Part shown: one piece after another, positions 35,020 to 44,367 of the stretch
Numbering within the stretch: position 1 is the stretch's first letter
Layout: every line of letters begins with the position of its first letter
Assembly: GCF_000220705.2 (NCBI RefSeq)
Contig: NZ_CP023202.1
Span: 3,224,001-3,288,000 of the forward strand
DNA length: 64,000 nt
Direction: 5' to 3'
DNA from: Streptomyces xinghaiensis S187
GTDB taxonomy: Bacteria; Actinomycetota; Actinomycetes; Streptomycetales; Streptomycetaceae
The notes under the pieces: model-generated
What the model saw: only the letters and a program-made list of their open reading frames with translations
Told to the model about the DNA's origin: nothing
Databases searched by the model: none
Made by a program: the position numbers and the translations under genes

Positions 35020-36573
35020 GTGAAACCCGCTGACGCCGACCACGCCCCCTCGGTCGGGGCCCGGTCCGCCCTCCACTGGCTGGGGTGGAACTGGTCCGGC
35101 TCCGCCGTTCTCCTGGTGCTCCAGCTCGCGTACACCATGTACACCGGGCGGACGGTGACGCCCGGCGCGTTCGGCGCGTACGCCATCGCCCTCACCGTGA
35201 TCCAGTTGCTCGGGTACGTGTCCAACAGCGGGCTGGCCACCCATGTACTACGGGCCGGGGTGCTGACGCGGCCCGCCATGCGCGCCGCCCGGCGACTCGG
35301 GACGGCCTGCGGGGTCATCTGCTTCCTGGTGGTTCAGGCGGCGGCCCCCCTGGTCGGCTCGCTGTGGGACATGCCCGAGATGACGCCGCTGCTCCGCCTG
35401 CTCGGCTGCCAGTTCCTCATCCAGCCGGCGGCCACGGTGGTGATGGCCACGCTGCGTCGCACCGGGCGGGCCCGCACGGCGGTCACCTGCGAACTCGCAG
35501 GCCAGGCGAGCGGCATCGCCGTCGGTGTGGCACTGATCGCCCTCGGGTGGAACCCCCTCGGGCTGGCCGCCGCACAGCCCGCGGCGGCGGCCGTCACCCT
35601 GGCCATCGTCACGCTCCGGCCCACCGCCCGCCCCGCGCTGCCCCCCGGTCCTCCGGTCCGGGCGCGAGAACTGCTGGCGCCCTCGGGGTTCCTGGCCGGC
35701 TTCGGCCTCCTGGAGTTCATCGGCACCAGCTCGCCCACCTGGACGGCCGGCCACTTCTTCGGGGCGGGCGCCACCGGTGCCTACTCCCGCGCCTCCTACT
35801 TCGCCGGCCTCCCCTCCCAAGTCCTCTTCCAGGGCCTGAACTCGGCGGCCACCCCGCTGCTCGCCGAGCGCCGGGCCTCGGATCGCCTCGTCGGTGGCCG
35901 GGCGGCGGAGCACGTCGTGTGCGCCGCGTCGGCGGCGGCCTTCGTCGGCTTCGGGGCACTGTGCGGGCTCGGGCCGGCCGCGCTCGGACTGCTGCTCGGT
36001 CCGGGCTGGACGCTCGCCACCGCCCTGGTGCCCCTCACGGCGGCAGGGGCCGGCATGGCTCTGCTGTGCCGGTCCGGAATGATCGTCGACCAGACCCGGC
36101 ACGCGGGCGGGGTGGTGCTGGCGACCCAACTGACCGCGCTCTCCACCACGTTCGCCGGGATCGCCGTCGCGGTCGCCGAGCAGAGCCTCGTCCTCCTCGC
36201 CGCCGCGGCGGCGCTGGGGCAGGCGGCCGGACACCTGGTGCAGATCGGCGGCTGGCACCGGGCCGGCCTGCTTCACACGCGGACGGCGCTGCGCATGCAC
36301 GCGATCCACGCCGTCATCGGTGCCGGGCTGGGCGGTGCGGCCGCGCTGGGGGGCGCGGGCCGTCCCCCGGCCGCCGGATTCGGCTACGGCCTCGTCTGCA
36401 TGCTGCCGGTCGTCTTGCTCTGCGCCCTCCTGCGCCGCCGGATTCCGCTGTACGCGGTGGCCGCCGCGACGGGGATGCTGCGTTTCCCCCGAGCACGGCA
36501 CGCCGGCCCCGAATCACTCGGAGCGGAAGTCCGGTTCGCGGCCGCGGCCCGTGACGACGTGAAAGGAAGCTGA
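35020..36573 (+). CDS. polysaccharide flippase (Wzx-like, MOP superfamily)
   Basis: The 517-residue protein has 12-14 membrane segments. The first, SAVLLVLQLAYTMYTGRTVTPGAFGAYAIA, matches the oligosaccharide-flippase start (a Y-x-x-x-x-R...G-x-Y pattern), and ATGAYSRASYFAGLPSQVLF is the usual mid-protein motif. It would flip the undecaprenyl-linked repeat outward. GTG start 60 bp after the methyltransferase; the next gene starts 2 bp after its stop. Confidence 0.87.
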   Translation: MKPADADHAPSVGARSALHWLGWNWSGSAVLLVLQLAYTMYTGRTVTPGAFGAYAIALTVIQLLGYVSNSGLATHVLRAGVLTRPAMRAARRLGTACGVICFLVVQAAAPLVGSLWDMPEMTPLLRLLGCQFLIQPAATVVMATLRRTGRARTAVTCELAGQASGIAVGVALIALGWNPLGLAAAQPAAAAVTLAIVTLRPTARPALPPGPPVRARELLAPSGFLAGFGLLEFIGTSSPTWTAGHFFGAGATGAYSRASYFAGLPSQVLFQGLNSAATPLLAERRASDRLVGGRAAEHVVCAASAAAFVGFGALCGLGPAALGLLLGPGWTLATALVPLTAAGAGMALLCRSGMIVDQTRHAGGVVLATQLTALSTTFAGIAVAVAEQSLVLLAAAAALGQAAGHLVQIGGWHRAGLLHTRTALRMHAIHAVIGAGLGGAAALGGAGRPPAAGFGYGLVCMLPVVLLCALLRRRIPLYAVAAATGMLRFPRARHAGPESLGAEVRFAAAARDDVKGS

Positions 36574-36575
36574 CC

Positions 36576-37736
36576 ATGCACATCGGCTTTGCCGGCCCCG
36601 TGGACCTCACGACGCTCCGTGACCGGCTGCCGGAGGGCGTCCCACCCGTCTACGCGTTCCCGTACACCGGCTGGCTGGTGCGCACCTGGCTGGAACAAGG
36701 ACACCGGGTGACCGCCTACGCCCTGAGCGCCGAGGTGAGCGAGCCTCGTGTGTACGGGGACGGCGATCCGCTGCGGATCGTCGTCGTACCGCAGCGCCCC
36801 CGGGCCCTGCACCGCGCACGCGACTTCTTCCGCCGCGAGCGCCGGGAGCTGGCCGCGGCCATGCGGGCGCACCCCGCCGACGTGATCAGCGCCCACTGGA
36901 CCTACGAGTTCGCCCTCGCGGCGGCGGACAGCGGACTGCCGTCCTGCGTCACCGCCCACGACGCGCCCCTCCGCGCCGCCTGGGAGATGCGCAGTGCGTT
37001 TCGCTGGACGCGCCACAGCCTGGCCCTGCCCGCCGTGCACCGGGCCACCGCCCTGAGCGCCGTCAGCCCGTACACGGTGCGGCATCTGCGGCGCTGTCTG
37101 GGCGTGCGGCGACACGTCCGGGTGATCCCCAACGGCGTGCTGCTCGACTCCCTGCCACGGGCCGGGGCTCCCCGCCGCGACGCGAAACCGGTGTTCGCGT
37201 CGGCGCTGCAGGGGTGGGGCCGGCTGAAGAACGGAACCGGGCTGCTGCAGGCCTTCCGTCTCGTGCGCGTCCGGCTTCCCACGGCACGACTGCTGGCGTT
37301 CGGCAACGGATTCGGACCCGGCGGGCCCGCCGAGAGCTGGGCCGTGGGGAAGGAGCTCCACCACGGGGTGGACTTCGTCGGACGCACCGACCATCCGCTC
37401 ATGGCGCAGCGCCTCGCCCGGGAGGCCGACGTGCTGGTCCACCCGTCCCTCGCGGAGAACCTCCCCCTGACGATCCTCGAGGCCATGGCGATCGGCGTGC
37501 CGGTCGTGGCGGGTGCCCGGAGCGGAGGGGTGCCCTGGGTACTCGACGGCGGTCGCGCGGGCGCCCTGACGGACGTCGACGACCCAGCGGTGCTCGCCTC
37601 GACCATGACGGAGCTCGCCCGGGACCACGAGCGGCGGGCACTGCTCGCCGAGCGGGCCCGGAAGCGCGTCGAGGGCGACTTCCGGCTCCAGGACGTGGCC
37701 CGGGCCTACGTCGACTGGTTCCGTACGGCCTGCTGA
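36576..37736 (+). CDS. family 4 glycosyltransferase
   Basis: The 386-residue GT-B protein has an N-terminal domain with PADVISAHWTYEFALAA and a C-terminal GT4 core: RVIPNGVLLD, a LKNGTGLLQAF segment and EADVLVHPSLAENLPLTILEAMAIGVPVVA (the E-x7-E nucleotide-sugar motif). ATG with GAAAGGAAG upstream. It adds one sugar, from an activated donor, on the cytoplasmic face. Confidence 0.9.
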   Translation: MHIGFAGPVDLTTLRDRLPEGVPPVYAFPYTGWLVRTWLEQGHRVTAYALSAEVSEPRVYGDGDPLRIVVVPQRPRALHRARDFFRRERRELAAAMRAHPADVISAHWTYEFALAAADSGLPSCVTAHDAPLRAAWEMRSAFRWTRHSLALPAVHRATALSAVSPYTVRHLRRCLGVRRHVRVIPNGVLLDSLPRAGAPRRDAKPVFASALQGWGRLKNGTGLLQAFRLVRVRLPTARLLAFGNGFGPGGPAESWAVGKELHHGVDFVGRTDHPLMAQRLAREADVLVHPSLAENLPLTILEAMAIGVPVVAGARSGGVPWVLDGGRAGALTDVDDPAVLASTMTELARDHERRALLAERARKRVEGDFRLQDVARAYVDWFRTAC

Positions 37737-37856
37737 CCACTCGCCGCACCACCCGCCGCCTCTCGCCCGGGCCCCGTACGCCGGGCGGGCGTCCACCACC
37801 ACCGGCCTCCTCCCCATCGAATCCCGACGCACGCGCGAACCGGCTCTGGAGGGCCC

Positions 37857-38624
37857 ATGTCACAGCACCAGCTCACGAGGCACTACGACACCAAGTACGC
37901 GGCGGACGCGACGAGCGAGGCACCCGTCCCGCTCAGCCTCGACCAGCCACTGCCCAGGGACCGGTTCGCCGCGGCCGTGGCCGAATTGCCCCGGAGGCTC
38001 CCGAAAGGCGCGGATGTCCTGGAACTCGGCGCCGGCAACGGCCTGATCGCCCGGAGTCTGCTCGCGGGGGACATGCCGTTCGGGTCGTACACCCTCGGCG
38101 ACCTGTCCGAGGCCCGGATGGCCGGACTGCGGCGGAACTTCACCGACCCCCGGTTCCGGTTCGCGCAGACGGACGCGGAGCGGCCCTCCGCGACCGTCCA
38201 GGGGCCCTTCGACGCAGTGCTGATGGTGGCCCTGATCGAGCATCTGGTCGATCCGCTCCGGGCCATGACCGACGTCTGCTCGCTCCTCAAGCCCGGCGGA
38301 TTCGTGTACGTGGACACGCCCAACATCGCCAAGTGGACCCGCCGGGTGAAGCTCGCGCTCGGGCGCTTCCCCTCCACGGCCTCCGACAACGAAGGGCTCA
38401 CCACGTACGCCGGCCGCGAGGTGGACCTGCACGACGAGGGCCACCTCCACTACTTCACCTACCGGTCACTGGAGCTCATGCTGACCGGCCGCTGCGGCTT
38501 CTCCCGGGTGGAACGCACGGGCTACTTCATCGGCCCGCGGCCCATCGACGCCCGTGTGGGGACCCGGCTGGCCCGCCGGTATCCGACCGTCTTCTCGGAG
38601 ATCGCCTGCTTCGCCTACGCGTAG
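37857..38624 (+). CDS. SAM-dependent methyltransferase
   Basis: The 255-residue class I methyltransferase has DVLELGAGNGLIARSLLAG (motif I), a FDAVLMVALIEHLVDP segment and LLKPGGFVYVDTPNIAKW (motif VI and a loop typical of Methyltransf_23). GGAGG lies four bases before the ATG. Last gene of the rightward exopolysaccharide operon, followed by a very large hairpin. Likely a second sugar methylase. Confidence 0.86.
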   Translation: MSQHQLTRHYDTKYAADATSEAPVPLSLDQPLPRDRFAAAVAELPRRLPKGADVLELGAGNGLIARSLLAGDMPFGSYTLGDLSEARMAGLRRNFTDPRFRFAQTDAERPSATVQGPFDAVLMVALIEHLVDPLRAMTDVCSLLKPGGFVYVDTPNIAKWTRRVKLALGRFPSTASDNEGLTTYAGREVDLHDEGHLHYFTYRSLELMLTGRCGFSRVERTGYFIGPRPIDARVGTRLARRYPTVFSEIACFAYA

Positions 38625-38663
38625 GAGACGCCGGACGGGCCCGCGCCGCCGTCCGGACGACCG

Positions 38664-38723
38664 CCCGGGCCGCCGCGGATGCCCTGCTCCGCCGAGCGGA
38701 CGCGGCATCCGCGGCGGCCCGGG
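38664..38723. terminator. large bidirectional hairpin between convergent exopolysaccharide operons
   Basis: A perfect 20-bp stem (38664-38683 with 38704-38723, beginning CCCGGGCCGCCGCGG). The 20-nt loop itself contains TCCGC-CGA-GCGGA. It fills the 102-bp gap between facing stop codons. No T-run; strength comes from the stem. Confidence 0.85.
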
Positions 38724-38726
38724 TCC

Positions 38727-39557
38727 TCACGCGGGCCTCACGGACGCCACGTAGTTGCTCACCCCGCGGAAGTGCTCGAGTTCCTCGGTGTACTCCCGTA
38801 CGGGCAGCAGGACCCCGCCGGGGCAGATCCGCCACAGCCGGTAGCCGAACGGGGAGAGCAGGTCCCAGAAGTCCCGGAAGAAGGTGCGGGAGTAGACGTT
38901 GGCCGAGCCGAACTCGAAGGCGATGGTCGTCACCCTCCGGTCCCTGAGGCTGCCGGCCGCCCCGCGCAGGGCCTGGAACTCCGCTCCCTCGATGTCGAGC
39001 TTCAGCAGGTCGACCCGGTCGACCCCCCACCTCTCGACCTCGCGGTCGATGGTGGTGACCGGCACCTTCTCCTGATGAGCCGTCATGTCGCCGAAGTAGG
39101 AGTCACGGCGGCGGTGGACGGACGCCACGCCCGAGCCCGGAGTGTCGGCGAAGATGGTCGCCGAGCCCTCCTCGTCGCTCACCGCGGCGGGAATGACCAC
39201 CTGGTTCGGGACCTGCGCCCTCGCCAGCGCCGACTGGCACGCGGGCTGCGGTTCGAACAGGAAGAAGCGACCGGTCCGCCCGCCGAGGGCGGTGCGCAGC
39301 CCGGCGGACCACTGGCCGTAGTTGGCGCCCACATCGAAGACCACGGGGGCTTCGACGCCCCGGAGGCAGTGCCGCGCGGCGTGGATTTCGCCACGCAGGT
39401 CCCAGCCGGTCCCGGCGCCCCGTCCCTGGAGGATCTCCAAGTAGATTTCGAGCAGACGGGTCCCCTGCCGCATCCGCCGGCTGCTCGCCAGCCGGCACAG
39501 CTGGGGCGCCGCGGCCTTGGCGGTCCGGCCGAGGAGGCCGGCTTCATGTACCTGCAT
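38727..39557 (-). CDS. FkbM-family methyltransferase
   Basis: The 276-residue protein has VVFDVGANYGQWSAGLR (SAM loop), FFLFEPQPACQSAL, and VDLLKLDIEGAEFQALRGA, the diagnostic FkbM D-x-E-G-x-E block. FkbM enzymes O-methylate small molecules or sugars. The start ATG follows AAGGA; an upstream in-frame extension overlaps the glycosyltransferase and is not family-like. It overlaps the preceding gene by 14 bp and is last in the leftward operon. Confidence 0.88.
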   Translation of the reverse strand: MQVHEAGLLGRTAKAAAPQLCRLASSRRMRQGTRLLEIYLEILQGRGAGTGWDLRGEIHAARHCLRGVEAPVVFDVGANYGQWSAGLRTALGGRTGRFFLFEPQPACQSALARAQVPNQVVIPAAVSDEEGSATIFADTPGSGVASVHRRRDSYFGDMTAHQEKVPVTTIDREVERWGVDRVDLLKLDIEGAEFQALRGAAGSLRDRRVTTIAFEFGSANVYSRTFFRDFWDLLSPFGYRLWRICPGGVLLPVREYTEELEHFRGVSNYVASVRPA

Positions 39558-40746
39558 GCGGATTCCTTTGGTCTCGTTCCATCGCCTGCAGCAGCCCGTC
39601 GCCGAAACGCGCCGCCATGCCCTCCGTCGTGTAAGCCGCGGCATCGCTCCGGCAGGCCGTACGGAGGGCGTCCAGCCGTGCGGGGTCGCGCAGCAGCGCG
39701 GTCACGGCGCCGACGTAGGCCGTGGGGTCGTCCGGCGCGACCAGCGCGTTGCGGCCGTCGGCCAGGTACTCGAACTCGGGGGCGTGCCAGGGCCAGTCCG
39801 TGGTGACGACGGGCGTGCGCAGGGCGAAGGAGTCCACCGCGCAGAGTCCGACCCGGCCCGGCATCAGCATGACGTCGCCGACCGCGCCGAGCGGCCCGGC
39901 GCTCGCTCCGCCCCGCCGGCCCACCGCGACGACCGGGCTGCCGGGCCGGTTCGCCGCGGCCTCGACCAGGTGGCGGTCGGCGCCGTCGCCCGCCACCAGC
40001 AGCCGGAAGCCCGGGATTCCGGCGGCGATGCGGTCCGCGCACTCCAGCAGGAACGGGATCCGCTTGGGCGCGTCCAGCCCTCCGAGGTACAGGGCGGTGC
40101 GCCCCTCGGTCAGACCGTACCGCTCGCGCAGCAGCGCCGCCTCGGCGAACTCCGCCGTCCCCGGCCGCACGGCCCGGGCGCGCGCGGCGACGAGCTCCGC
40201 GGTGTCGACGGAGTTGCGCACCACGGTGATCCGGTCGCGGGGGAAGCCCCGGGAGGCGACGTGCGCCGCTCCGCCCTCGGTGTAGGCGAAGAACCAGGAT
40301 CCGAGCCGGGTCAGGGCGCCCTTGGCGACGGCTTCCACGCGGCTCGGCGGCTTGGTGTAGGTCCGGCCGTGCCCCCAGAACGCGACCCGGGGGGCGCACC
40401 GCGGGCGGCCCGTCGGCCGGAGGAGCAGGGGGTACGCCTCCAGGTTGTGCAGCGCCTGCTCCAGGACGACGAGGTCGGCGGAGGCGGCCCGGCGCCGCAC
40501 GCGGCGCCAGAGCAGGGACCGTCCTCCGGGCAGGGCGAGGCGCCGGGTGCCGACCTGGGTCGCGCAGGCGCAGGACGCGGCGTCCCCGCGTTCGGCCTGG
40601 TGCGCGGGCGCGGGCCCGTGCAGCACTTCGAGTTCCACGCCCTCGGCGGCCAGCCGTGTCTGCAGCCGGTCGAAGAAGGACGTGCGGTAGCCCGGGACGT
40701 ACGGCTGCACCACGACCACACGGCGCCGGCCGCTTCCGGCGGTCAC
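39544..40746 (-). CDS. glycosyltransferase (GT4-like)
   Basis: A GT-B protein of about 400 residues: RRVVVVQPYVPGYRTSFFDRL at the start, LYLGGLDAPKRIPFLLECADRI and GDGADRHLVEAAA in the C-lobe, then GDVMLMPGRVGLCAVDSFALRTPVVTTD in the donor-binding region. Start taken as the GTG overlapping the upstream stop (GTGA at 40743-40746); another GTG one codon earlier is equally possible. Third sugar-adding enzyme of the leftward operon. Confidence 0.85.
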   Translation of the reverse strand: MTAGSGRRRVVVVQPYVPGYRTSFFDRLQTRLAAEGVELEVLHGPAPAHQAERGDAASCACATQVGTRRLALPGGRSLLWRRVRRRAASADLVVLEQALHNLEAYPLLLRPTGRPRCAPRVAFWGHGRTYTKPPSRVEAVAKGALTRLGSWFFAYTEGGAAHVASRGFPRDRITVVRNSVDTAELVAARARAVRPGTAEFAEAALLRERYGLTEGRTALYLGGLDAPKRIPFLLECADRIAAGIPGFRLLVAGDGADRHLVEAAANRPGSPVVAVGRRGGASAGPLGAVGDVMLMPGRVGLCAVDSFALRTPVVTTDWPWHAPEFEYLADGRNALVAPDDPTAYVGAVTALLRDPARLDALRTACRSDAAAYTTEGMAARFGDGLLQAMERDQRNPHAGT

Positions 40747-41993
40747 CACGACGGCTCCGCGACAGCGGCCGCCGGCCGGCCCGCGGCCCGCGCCAGGGCC
40801 TGGGCGTACACGGCCTCGATGCCGGCCGTCCAGGACCGTGCGCTGTACCGCTCGGCGTGCACCCGGCGGCAGTGCTCACGCAGCAGGGGGAAGCGCTCGC
40901 GTGCCGTCGCGAGGGCGTGCGGCAGTTCGCCCGAGGCGCCGTAGACCGCCCCCGTACCGTCCCTGCGCACACTGTCCGCCGCCGCCGAGCCCGCGAGGGC
41001 GAGCACCGGCACTCCCGCCGCCAGCGCCTCCTGGCACACGAGCGCGGTGGCGGACTCGGGGCAGACGCTGGGGAAGACCAGACCCGTGTAACGCGGCAGC
41101 CGGGCGGCGACCTCCTGGCGCGGGAGGGGGCCGAGCAGCCTGACCGTGCCGGGCGCGGCCTCCCTGCACGCCGACTCCAGCGGCCCGGAACCGATCAGGT
41201 CGAGGGGTTCGCTCTCCGGCCAGTTGCGGAGCAGGGGCAGGATGCCCTTCTCCTCGCTCAGCCGTCCGGCGTACACCCATCGCGCGGCCGGTGCCGCGGG
41301 CCGGCCCCCGGGGCCGGTCCCCGGATTCCCCGACGCGACGAAGTTGGGTACCAGGGCCAGCTTTTCCGGGGGCACCCCGAACCGCTGGTACAGGTCCCGG
41401 CTGCGCTCGGAGAGCGCCACCAGCCGCTCGGCGCGCCGCAGAAGGGGATGGGCCGCCGCTCCGTGCCGGCCGGCCCAGGTGAGGGGGAGCGTCGCGCCGC
41501 GCCGGCCCCGGTAGCAGCCGTGCCGCAGTCCGGTCCACCGGTCGCCGTCGGGGCACGCGGTGCAGGTCTTCCCGTCGCGGAAGAGCGTGGCGGCCGCGCA
41601 CAGCGGCCGGTAGTTGTGGAGCGTGGCGACCACGGCGCCGGGCCAGCGGTCCAGCCAGTCGGTGGCGAAGTTGGGGAACAGGTTGTGCACGTGCACCACG
41701 TCGGGGCCGAGCCGGCGGAGTTCGGCCAGCGGCGACCTGCCGCGGCCCGTGGCGACCCGGACCGCCGCACGCAGGGTGTAGCCGCGCCCGGTCTCCAGTG
41801 CGTCGGTGTGGGCGGCGACCACGGTAACGTCGTGCCCGGCGGCGCGCAGCGCCTCCGCCTGGTCGAGCACGGCGGCGTTCTCCCCGCTCGGCCGGCGGGA
41901 GGAGTAGAAGCTGTGCACCAGCGCCACGCGGTGGGCCGACGGGTTGCCCGGTGGACGGTCCGTCCGGGGACGGGGTGCCTCTCGTGCTGACAT
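40743..41993 (-). CDS. family 4 glycosyltransferase
   Basis: The 416-residue GT-B protein has an N-terminal RRPSGENAAVLDQAEALRAAGH (glycine-loop variant), PDVVHVHNLFPNFA, ATLHNYRPLCAAATLFRDGKTCTAC, and a C-lobe with WVYAGRLSEEKGILPLL and PSVCPESATALVCQEALAAGVPVLA (E-x7-E). The Cys-rich CTACPDGDRW loop is common in this subgroup. The ATG MSAREAP was chosen; the open frame extends upstream without an RBS. Confidence 0.88.
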   Translation of the reverse strand: MSAREAPRPRTDRPPGNPSAHRVALVHSFYSSRRPSGENAAVLDQAEALRAAGHDVTVVAAHTDALETGRGYTLRAAVRVATGRGRSPLAELRRLGPDVVHVHNLFPNFATDWLDRWPGAVVATLHNYRPLCAAATLFRDGKTCTACPDGDRWTGLRHGCYRGRRGATLPLTWAGRHGAAAHPLLRRAERLVALSERSRDLYQRFGVPPEKLALVPNFVASGNPGTGPGGRPAAPAARWVYAGRLSEEKGILPLLRNWPESEPLDLIGSGPLESACREAAPGTVRLLGPLPRQEVAARLPRYTGLVFPSVCPESATALVCQEALAAGVPVLALAGSAAADSVRRDGTGAVYGASGELPHALATARERFPLLREHCRRVHAERYSARSWTAGIEAVYAQALARAAGRPAAAVAEPSW

Positions 41994-42091
41994 GCGGTCT
42001 GCTGCTCTTTCCGGTCGCGGATGGGTGGTGGGCGGCGCGCGGTGGGCGGCGGGGCCGGCCGTCGGACGGCGGCCGGCGCCGGCCCGGCACG

Positions 42092-43444
42092 TCAACGACG
42101 GTTCAGCACGGCCTCGTACAGCCGCTCGGCGAACTCGGCCTTCGCGGCCCAGGTGTGCTGCCTGGCCCATCGGGGCCCGGCCTCCGCCGTGCGGCGCCGG
42201 GCCTCCTCGTCGGCGAGCATTCCCGCCAGCGCGTCAGCGAGGCGCCCGGGCAGGTCCGCCGGGTCGCCCAGCGGCACGGGAGCCGAGCAGCCCGGCGCGG
42301 AGAAGTCCCCGACTCCCTGGTGGTCGAGATGCACCACGGGCAGCCCCCGGGCCCACGCCTCGAGGTTCTGCACCCCGAAGGAGTCGCGGAGGCTGGTGAA
42401 GAGCAGCACGTCCGCGTCGTCGTACGCGGCGAGGGTGTCCCTCCAGGGCAGCCGGCCCCGGAAGGACACGGACCCGGTGAGCCCCAGCCGGACGGTGAGC
42501 CGCTCCAGGTCCGCGCGGAGCGGGCCGTCCCCGAGCACCACGAAACGGGCGTCGGGAACGCGGGCCGAGAGGAGCGCGAACGCCCTCAGGGCCAGTTCCG
42601 GCGCCTTGATGGCGGTGAGCCTCCCGACCCAGAGCACGGTCGGCGGGCGGTCCGGCCGCTCCGGCCCCTCCCGCGCGGGCTCCCGCAGCAACTCGCCGGG
42701 CACACCGTCGCTGAGGACCATGCGGGGATCGGCGCGGCCCAGGCGGCGGGCCCGTCGCGCGGTGTCGCGATTGGTGGTGAGGACCAGGGCCGCCTCCCGG
42801 ACCGTCGCACGGCACGTCGGACGCAGGCTCATGCCCCGCACCCACAGCAACTCCCGCACCAACTCCTGGACGTACGCGGGTCCCAGCCAGCGGCGGTGGC
42901 TGCGCGGCGCGGTCTGCCCGCCGCCCACGGGGCCGAACACCAGCGGCGGTCCGAGCCGCCGCAGCGCGCTGCCGCCCACGAGCGAGCCGTACGACACGTG
43001 GTGCACCAGGTCGGCGCAGCCGAGCCCGTGGCCGCGCGCGTGTTCCAGGGCGCGCCGCTGCCATCCGTCGTAGTGGACGAACTCCAGGACCTGGCCGCGC
43101 AGGAAGCCCGGCAGCAGACGGACCCACCAGGGGCGGGGCGGGGCCGGCACGACATGCGTCCTGATCCGCCGCCCCACCGGGCCGAGGGCCTCGATCCGCC
43201 TGCCGATGTGCTCCGTGTTGCCGCCGTGGGGACGGGTCAGCAGCTCGACCGTGTGTCCGCGCCGGGCCAGCGCCTCGGCCCAGGCCCAGCCCATGCCCGG
43301 CTCGGTGCCGCGGCTCGGGTCGCACGCGTACGACGCCAGGACGATGCGCAGCGCCCGCGCGGTGGGGGCGGGGGACGGGACGTCGTGCCGGTGGCGTACG
43401 TCCGGGGCCTGGCCGGTCGGGGCCTCGCCGGTCGGAGCCGTCAA
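42092..43444 (-). CDS. family 4 glycosyltransferase with a TTG start
   Basis: The 450-residue GT-B protein begins, after a 30-residue Pro/Thr/Ala leader, with LRIVLASYACDPSRGTEPGMGWAWAEALARRGH, a well-conserved start for this GT4 subgroup. It continues with VLWVGRLTAIKAPELALRAF and DVLLFTSLRDSFGVQNLEAWARGLPVV. No ATG or GTG lies in frame before that conserved segment. TTG at 43444 has GGGAGAGG five bases upstream and overlaps the WecG-like stop (TTGA), so it is the probable start. Confidence 0.85.
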   Translation of the reverse strand: MTAPTGEAPTGQAPDVRHRHDVPSPAPTARALRIVLASYACDPSRGTEPGMGWAWAEALARRGHTVELLTRPHGGNTEHIGRRIEALGPVGRRIRTHVVPAPPRPWWVRLLPGFLRGQVLEFVHYDGWQRRALEHARGHGLGCADLVHHVSYGSLVGGSALRRLGPPLVFGPVGGGQTAPRSHRRWLGPAYVQELVRELLWVRGMSLRPTCRATVREAALVLTTNRDTARRARRLGRADPRMVLSDGVPGELLREPAREGPERPDRPPTVLWVGRLTAIKAPELALRAFALLSARVPDARFVVLGDGPLRADLERLTVRLGLTGSVSFRGRLPWRDTLAAYDDADVLLFTSLRDSFGVQNLEAWARGLPVVHLDHQGVGDFSAPGCSAPVPLGDPADLPGRLADALAGMLADEEARRRTAEAGPRWARQHTWAAKAEFAERLYEAVLNRR

Positions 43445-44367
43445 CGCGCCCTCTCCCGTCTGCCGGTGAGTCCCGTCCCGGCGTCCGACGGCAGCGCCGG
43501 CGGGGCGGACGCCCGTGGAACCTGCCGGCGGGCCGCCTGCCGGACGGCGCCCCCGACGAACCGGGCGTTGCCGAACAGATAGCGCCGCCACAGCCGGCGC
43601 GGCTCGCAGCCCAGCCGGAACAGCCACTCCAGTCCGCCCTGTTGCATCCAGGACGGCGCCTGCCGCTTGCTGCCCGCGATGAAGTCGAACGCGGCGCCCA
43701 CCGCCATGGTCACCACCGGCAGCGCGGCGCTGAGCTCGGCGGCCCGGTGGTCCTGCAGCGGGGTGCCGAGACCCACCCAGACGATGTCGGCCCCGCGTGC
43801 GCGGATGTCCTCCTCCTGGTCCCGGAGCTCCTGGGCGGTCAGCGACCGGAACGGCGGGGAACAGGAACCGGCGAGCACGGCCCGGGGGAAGCGCCTCCGC
43901 AGTTCGCGCTGCAGCGCGGCCAGCACCTCGGGCGTGGAGCCCAGCAGGTAGTGGCGCAACCCTGTGCCCTGGCTCATGGAGAAGACGTCCAGCATCAGGT
44001 CGGGGCCGTAGACGCGCCCGCGCGGCAGCGCCGTGCCCCGGTGGAGGAGCTGGTTCGCCCAGACCACCGGCTGCCCGTCGGCGAGGTTGAGGAACGCCGA
44101 GCGGAGGGTCCTGAGCAGCGCCGGGTCCCGGTCGGCCAGGGCGAGGGTGTAGGCGTTGCACAGGTGCACGTCGCTCCCCGCGGGGGCGAGGGCGGCTGGG
44201 CCGGCCTGTGCCGGCCGGTGCGCCTCGCGTGCCTCCCGGGTGTGCAGGGCGCGGTGCACCACCCGGCGGGCGGCGCCCTCACGGGTGTGCGCCGTGATGG
44301 GCACGCCCAGACACGAGACGACGGGTACGGAGACTGTGCCGCTCGCCGTTTCGCCGACCGCCGTCAT
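43441..44367 (-). CDS. WecG/TagA/CpsF-family glycosyltransferase (GT26)
   Basis: The 308-residue protein has VHLCNAYTLALADRDPALLRTL, NLADGQPVVWANQLL (the T/L-x-D-G-x-P/G-x-V-W family motif), LGSTPEVLAAL, and ADIVWVGLGTPLQDHRA, which form the GT26 fold. Such enzymes add the second sugar to a lipid-linked sugar in teichoic acid or capsule synthesis. The ATG overlaps the epimerase stop (ATGA). It is a good candidate to act right after the polyprenyl-phosphate sugar transferase at 45.5 kb. Confidence 0.93.
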   Translation of the reverse strand: MTAVGETASGTVSVPVVSCLGVPITAHTREGAARRVVHRALHTREAREAHRPAQAGPAALAPAGSDVHLCNAYTLALADRDPALLRTLRSAFLNLADGQPVVWANQLLHRGTALPRGRVYGPDLMLDVFSMSQGTGLRHYLLGSTPEVLAALQRELRRRFPRAVLAGSCSPPFRSLTAQELRDQEEDIRARGADIVWVGLGTPLQDHRAAELSAALPVVTMAVGAAFDFIAGSKRQAPSWMQQGGLEWLFRLGCEPRRLWRRYLFGNARFVGGAVRQAARRQVPRASAPPALPSDAGTGLTGRRERAR

